Shown: positions 4,187 to 7,302 of the stretch, one piece after another | Position numbering within the stretch: the stretch's first letter is position 1 | Layout: each line of letters starts with the position of its first letter | NCBI GenBank assembly: GCA_021795795.1 | Contig: JAJYPA010000424.1 | Location: forward strand, 1 to 7,302 | Reading direction: 5' to 3' | From: Pseudomonadota bacterium | Lineage (GTDB): Bacteria > Pseudomonadota > Gammaproteobacteria > Halothiobacillales > Halothiobacillaceae | Length of the DNA stretch: 7,302 nt | Notes under the pieces: generated by a model | Databases searched by the model: none | What the model was told of the DNA's origin: nothing | The model's input: the letters and a program-made list of their open reading frames with translations, nothing else | Made by a program: the position numbers and the translations under genes

Positions 4187-7045
4187 TTAAGCAAGATTCC
4201 AGCGCAGGGTAAACAATTTTTCGTTCTTGGCCTGTTGTTTCAACTTGCCTTCAATCTGCGCAATCAATTCCTCCCGCTGTCCGTCCACCTGATCCTGCGC
4301 ATCAAACAGCGACCGCCGCTTCTGGTTGCGCTGGGTTTCGAGGGCCTTGATCTGTTTCTGTCCCCCCAGCTTTTCTTCCAGCGTCAGCGCGGTGGTGGCG
4401 GCGCGACGGGCTTCCTTGATCTGGCGGTCGACTTCCTTGATTTCCCGTTCCAGCCCTACCTTGAGGTCATCGGCCCAGCCGTCGAGCTTATCGGCCTCGG
4501 CTTCGAAGAATCGGGCGTTGCGCTCGGAGACGTCGCGCTGGATGGCGGCTTGGCGGTGCTGGGTGAGAGTTTCAAGGGGGGTGGCGCCCGAGTCAGGTTG
4601 CACTTGTCCGATGACCGTACCTGGCAGCGTCAGCAGGCGTGCCGCGACGCCTTCCTCTAGCGGCTGGCCGTCTTCAGTGGTTGCCGCGAAGATCAGGTGA
4701 TCTTCCTCATGATCGAGAGATTCTACGCTGAAAAGCGTGAGGGTAAGCCAGCCAGACTTGCCAATGAGTGGCTCTATCGAAGTGATCTTGCCGTCGTGCT
4801 GCCCATAATTGAAATGAATCTCGGCCGGCGGCAGATCGCGGCCTTTCGCCTGCGCCACCAAAGCTTCGGCGAGAGGGTGGTTGAGACGGTAGAGGTGGGC
4901 CTCGCCGGAACGGCGCGGCAACTCATACAGCCCCAGAGGGATAGCGGCTGCTTGCGCCAGGAAGGGCTGCATTTCTAGGCGGAAAGAAGCGTCGCTCAGG
5001 AACTCGGCCTGACCATTCAGCTCCTGCCGGGTGAGTTGCATGAGTAGGCGCTCGTAGTGGTTGAGATAGGCCTTGGAGTCCTTGTCACGTACCTTGAGCT
5101 TCTCGCGCACTTCGTCGTCGAAGTGTTCCAGCAGCTTCTGGCGCGTATGCATCATGGATTCGTTGATCTCCATGCTCAGTTCGAGCTGGAGCTGGTCGAA
5201 GGCGGTCTGGATTTCGTCGGATTTACGGCAGCGCTGGTAGATGGCGGCGATGCGCTTCTCAAAATCCACGCCGGACTCAATGGCGCCCAGCACTTCGTCG
5301 CTGGCGCCAAAGACACCCTCAAAGAGCTGGAACTTCTCGGACAGCAGCTCGAAAACACGCTGGTCTGCGGCGTTCTTGCGGTTGAGGAAATTCACCACCA
5401 CCACATCATGCTTTTGCCCGTAACGGTGGCAACGGCCGATGCGCTGTTCAATGCGCTGGGGGTTCCAGGGCAGATCGTAATTCACCACCAGGGAACAGAA
5501 TTGAAGGTTGATACCCTCGGCCCCCGCCTCCGTAGCGATCATGATGCGCCCCTGCTCGCGGAAATAATCTACCAACGCCGAGCGCATGTCGGCGCTACGC
5601 GAGCCGGTGACGCGGTCGCTACCTTGATGGCGTTCGAGCCATTGACGGTAGATGCACCGCGAACCTTCGTCGGTGTTGGTGCCGTTGAACAGTACGATGC
5701 CGTCGCGCCAGGGGCTGTCCTCCAGCAGGCGCAACAGGTAGTTCTGGGTGCGGCGCGATTCGGTAAAGATGATGGCCTTCTGTGCTGCACCAATCTCCCG
5801 CGCCTTGGCGAAGGCGATGTCCAGCGCCTTGAGCAGGGCTTTGCCCTTAGCGTTGTGATCAATGGAGGCGGCGAGCCTCGCGAAGGCGTCGAGGTCCGTG
5901 ATTTCCCGTTCGATGACGGCACGGTCGGTCTCAGTGAGCACTTCAGCGGATTTGTCCTCGGTCCATTCCTCGGCGGTTTCATCCAGGGCTTCATAGTCCT
6001 GCTCCAGATCGTCTTCGAGCGATTCGGCGGGCGCCTGTTTACACAGCTTGGCCTTGAGCCGGTTGGAAATGGTGGTCAAAGCGCCCGCGATGGCAAAGGT
6101 GGATGAAGCGAGCAGCTTACGCAGCACCAGTGTCATCAGCGAGCACTGGCCGGCAGGCAGAGCTTGTAGGTTGTCCCTTTGCAGGTATTCGGAGACAAGC
6201 TGGTAGAGGCTGTCTTCGCTTTCCTCCGGGGTGAATTCCTCCACCAGAGGCAGGCGCTGGGTGTAGGGGATGTATGCCGTGACCTGCCGACGCAGGGTGC
6301 GATGACAGACCGGCTTGAGCCGAGCCTTGAGTGTCTGGAACACCTGATCTTGATTCAGGTTGGCGAACTGCTCGCGAAAACTCTTCAGGTCGCCGAAGGT
6401 GTGTTCGTCGATGAAACTCACCAGCCCGAACAGTTCCAGTAGGGAATTCTGCAGCGGGGTCGCCGTGAGCAGCAGCTTGTCCTTGCCAGCCAACGCCCTC
6501 TTCAGTGTGTTGGCGATGACATTCGCCGGTTTGTAGACGTTGCGCAGGCGGTGCGCTTCGTCGATGACCACCAGATCCCAAGGGATCGCATGGACATCAG
6601 CCGCCTTGCCTTTGGCAAACTGATACGAGCAGATGACAATCTCCGGCGCTTCGAAGGGCCGGAACTGGCCCTGCCTGATGGCGGCGTTATAAGACTTCGC
6701 TTCCAACAGGCGGCAAGGCAGAAAAAACTTCTCGGTCAGTTCCTGATACCACTGCTTGCGCAGATTGGAGGGCGTGATGACCAGGATGCGACGCTTGTGC
6801 TCCGCCCACTTCTGCGACAGCACAAGGCCCGCCTCGATAGTCTTGCCTAGGCCTACTTCGTCGGCCAATAGGGCACCCTTGGAGAGCGGCGACTGGAAGG
6901 CGAACAGCGCCGCATCGACCTGATGGGGGTTCAGGTCAACCTGGGCGCTGGCCACCGCGCCGGCAAGCCTCTCGGTACTGTCCGGAGGGCAGCGCTTAGT
7001 CAGTTCGTAGGCGAAATACTTGGCGTGATAAGGCGTCAGGCTCAT
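4187..7045 (-). CDS. SNF2-family DEAD/DEAH-box helicase of the defence-island type
   Basis: A 952-aa superfamily 2 ATPase that should translocate on or remodel DNA in the cytoplasm. ATPase motifs occur in order: NPHQVDA (39-45); Walker A DEVGLGKT (62-69); motif Ia VITPSNLRKQW (89-99); DEAH box VVIDEAHRLRN (159-169); motif III LLLTATPLQN (191-200). The second RecA lobe shows IIFTESRRTQNYLL (425-438), IATEAGAEGINLQ (503-515), NYDLPWNPQRIEQRIGRCHR (522-541), then YGQ. An acidic insert (341-372) lies between the lobes. The C-terminal 370 residues lack a nuclease motif I can see and end in a coiled coil (about 830-940). The start gives the family-typical N-terminus (TPYHAKYFAYELTKR), though its ribosome site is weak. 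Related helicases often head operons with a DUF4391 protein and DNA methyltransferase; neither follows here. The next genes are the mini-ORF and DUF2130. Confidence 0.92.
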   Translation of the reverse strand: MSLTPYHAKYFAYELTKRCPPDSTERLAGAVASAQVDLNPHQVDAALFAFQSPLSKGALLADEVGLGKTIEAGLVLSQKWAEHKRRILVITPSNLRKQWYQELTEKFFLPCRLLEAKSYNAAIRQGQFRPFEAPEIVICSYQFAKGKAADVHAIPWDLVVIDEAHRLRNVYKPANVIANTLKRALAGKDKLLLTATPLQNSLLELFGLVSFIDEHTFGDLKSFREQFANLNQDQVFQTLKARLKPVCHRTLRRQVTAYIPYTQRLPLVEEFTPEESEDSLYQLVSEYLQRDNLQALPAGQCSLMTLVLRKLLASSTFAIAGALTTISNRLKAKLCKQAPAESLEDDLEQDYEALDETAEEWTEDKSAEVLTETDRAVIEREITDLDAFARLAASIDHNAKGKALLKALDIAFAKAREIGAAQKAIIFTESRRTQNYLLRLLEDSPWRDGIVLFNGTNTDEGSRCIYRQWLERHQGSDRVTGSRSADMRSALVDYFREQGRIMIATEAGAEGINLQFCSLVVNYDLPWNPQRIEQRIGRCHRYGQKHDVVVVNFLNRKNAADQRVFELLSEKFQLFEGVFGASDEVLGAIESGVDFEKRIAAIYQRCRKSDEIQTAFDQLQLELSMEINESMMHTRQKLLEHFDDEVREKLKVRDKDSKAYLNHYERLLMQLTRQELNGQAEFLSDASFRLEMQPFLAQAAAIPLGLYELPRRSGEAHLYRLNHPLAEALVAQAKGRDLPPAEIHFNYGQHDGKITSIEPLIGKSGWLTLTLFSVESLDHEEDHLIFAATTEDGQPLEEGVAARLLTLPGTVIGQVQPDSGATPLETLTQHRQAAIQRDVSERNARFFEAEADKLDGWADDLKVGLEREIKEVDRQIKEARRAATTALTLEEKLGGQKQIKALETQRNQKRRSLFDAQDQVDGQREELIAQIEGKLKQQAKNEKLFTLRWNLA

Positions 7046-7071
7046 CGGGAATACCGTAGCCCGGCAAAATG

Positions 7072-7100
7072 TGCATAACGCGTGGAAGACGCGTTATGCA
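7072..7100. repeat. Perfect 12-bp hairpin upstream of the helicase
   Basis: tgcataacgcgt (7072-7083) and acgcgttatgca (7089-7100) are exact reverse complements around the loop ggaag. It lies 26 bases before the helicase ATG in its likely 5' leader. Neither side is followed by a T-run, so it is not a standard terminator. It could be an operator, an RNA leader hairpin, or a mobile-element footprint. Outer GCATAAC/GTTATGC recalls integron recombination sites, but the structure is far too short for attC. Confidence 0.7.
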
Positions 7101-7104
7101 ATCC

Positions 7105-7175
7105 GGATTTGGTCGTTATATTGATCACGTTGTCTTTGCGTGCGGCACATGCGTCGTTATATGCTCGCCAAATCC
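7105..7175. repeat. 8-bp inverted repeat enclosing a 9-bp direct repeat
   Basis: ggatttgg (7105-7112) and ccaaatcc (7168-7175) are exact reverse complements 55 bases apart. Between them tcgttatat occurs twice (7113-7121 and 7154-7162). These may be regulatory or remnants of a mobile element. At this size chance cannot be excluded. Confidence 0.3.
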
Positions 7176-7208
7176 CTGGCCTCCTGCTTGTTTGCATATC
7201 CTAGCCCT

Positions 7209-7301
7209 TCATGCCTGGAAAAGGTAGCGGCCAAAGAGCCATGGCGGCAGCACCACTACCATAATGGGATTTTCAAAGAACGTGCCATTCCACTTTTCGG
7301 T
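7209..7301 (-). CDS. C-terminal tail of an unrecognised upstream protein (partial)
   Basis: A frame open from the window edge encodes 30 residues, starting TEKWNGTFFENPIMVVV and continuing LPPWLFGRYLFQA, then stops at TGA 7209-7211. The composition looks protein-like (aromatic-rich, hydrophobic, a PPW turn), but I cannot assign a family from so little sequence. It is in the same orientation as the helicase and ends 163 bases before the helicase start, leaving room for a promoter and the hairpin between them. It could also be a chance open frame. Confidence 0.35.
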   Translation of the reverse strand, partial: TEKWNGTFFENPIMVVVLPPWLFGRYLFQA

Positions 7302-7302
7302 C

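Noticed and set aside
5057..6106. 349-codon plus-strand open frame
   Set aside because: It is antisense to the helicase's conserved motifs and has no recognisable domain. GC-rich genes commonly produce long antisense frames.
7072..7100. Hairpin as an integron attC site
   Set aside because: It is 29 bases long, lacks the two-box stem with extrahelical bases and has no neighbouring cassette or integrase.
1..7302. CRISPR arrays, tRNA or rRNA genes, insertion sequence transposases
   Set aside because: No regularly spaced repeats, tRNA-like cloverleaf, rRNA sequence or transposase motifs were seen on either strand.

Overview
This is an accessory, defence-island-like stretch in which every recognisable gene lies on the minus strand. 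The protein families and the mixed base composition suggest a proteobacterium, probably beta or gamma, but nothing here fixes the taxon. The SNF2 helicase and DUF2130 genes on the right look GC-richer than the SIR2/HerA genes on the left, which fits a mosaic of separately acquired modules.

In the direction of transcription (right to left) the order is: the C-terminal tail of an unrecognised upstream ORF (7209-7301); a short intergenic region with a perfect 12-bp hairpin (7072-7100); a complete 952-aa SNF2-type helicase (4187-7045); a short region holding two overlapping mini-ORFs, possibly one frameshifted small gene ending in a CxxC motif (3962-4092); a complete DUF2130 (COG4487-type) coiled-coil protein with a nuclease-like C-terminal domain (2655-3953); a perfect 30-bp inverted repeat (2552-2617); a HigB-like toxin gene broken by a one-base deletion (2231-2553); its intact XRE/HigA-like antitoxin (1885-2214); a decayed second copy of the last ~60 codons of the DUF2130 gene (1696-1886); a SIR2-family protein (497-1699); and the first 169 codons of a HerA-type ATPase, cut by the window edge exactly at its Walker A motif (1-507).

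The clearest functional unit is SIR2 plus HerA, whose reading frames overlap by 11 bp. Sir2-HerA pairs are a known two-gene anti-phage system in which the SIR2 protein depletes NAD+ in complex with a HerA ring. The most unusual structure is between DUF2130 and SIR2. A toxin-antitoxin cassette is flanked by two direct copies of the DUF2130 3' end, one intact and one carrying an in-frame stop. The decayed copy's stop codon overlaps the SIR2 start codon (ATGA). This suggests that a DUF2130-like gene was once translationally coupled to SIR2-HerA and that the toxin-antitoxin segment was inserted by recombination at the DUF2130 3' end. The helicase, mini-ORF and DUF2130 genes may form a second, poorly described module.
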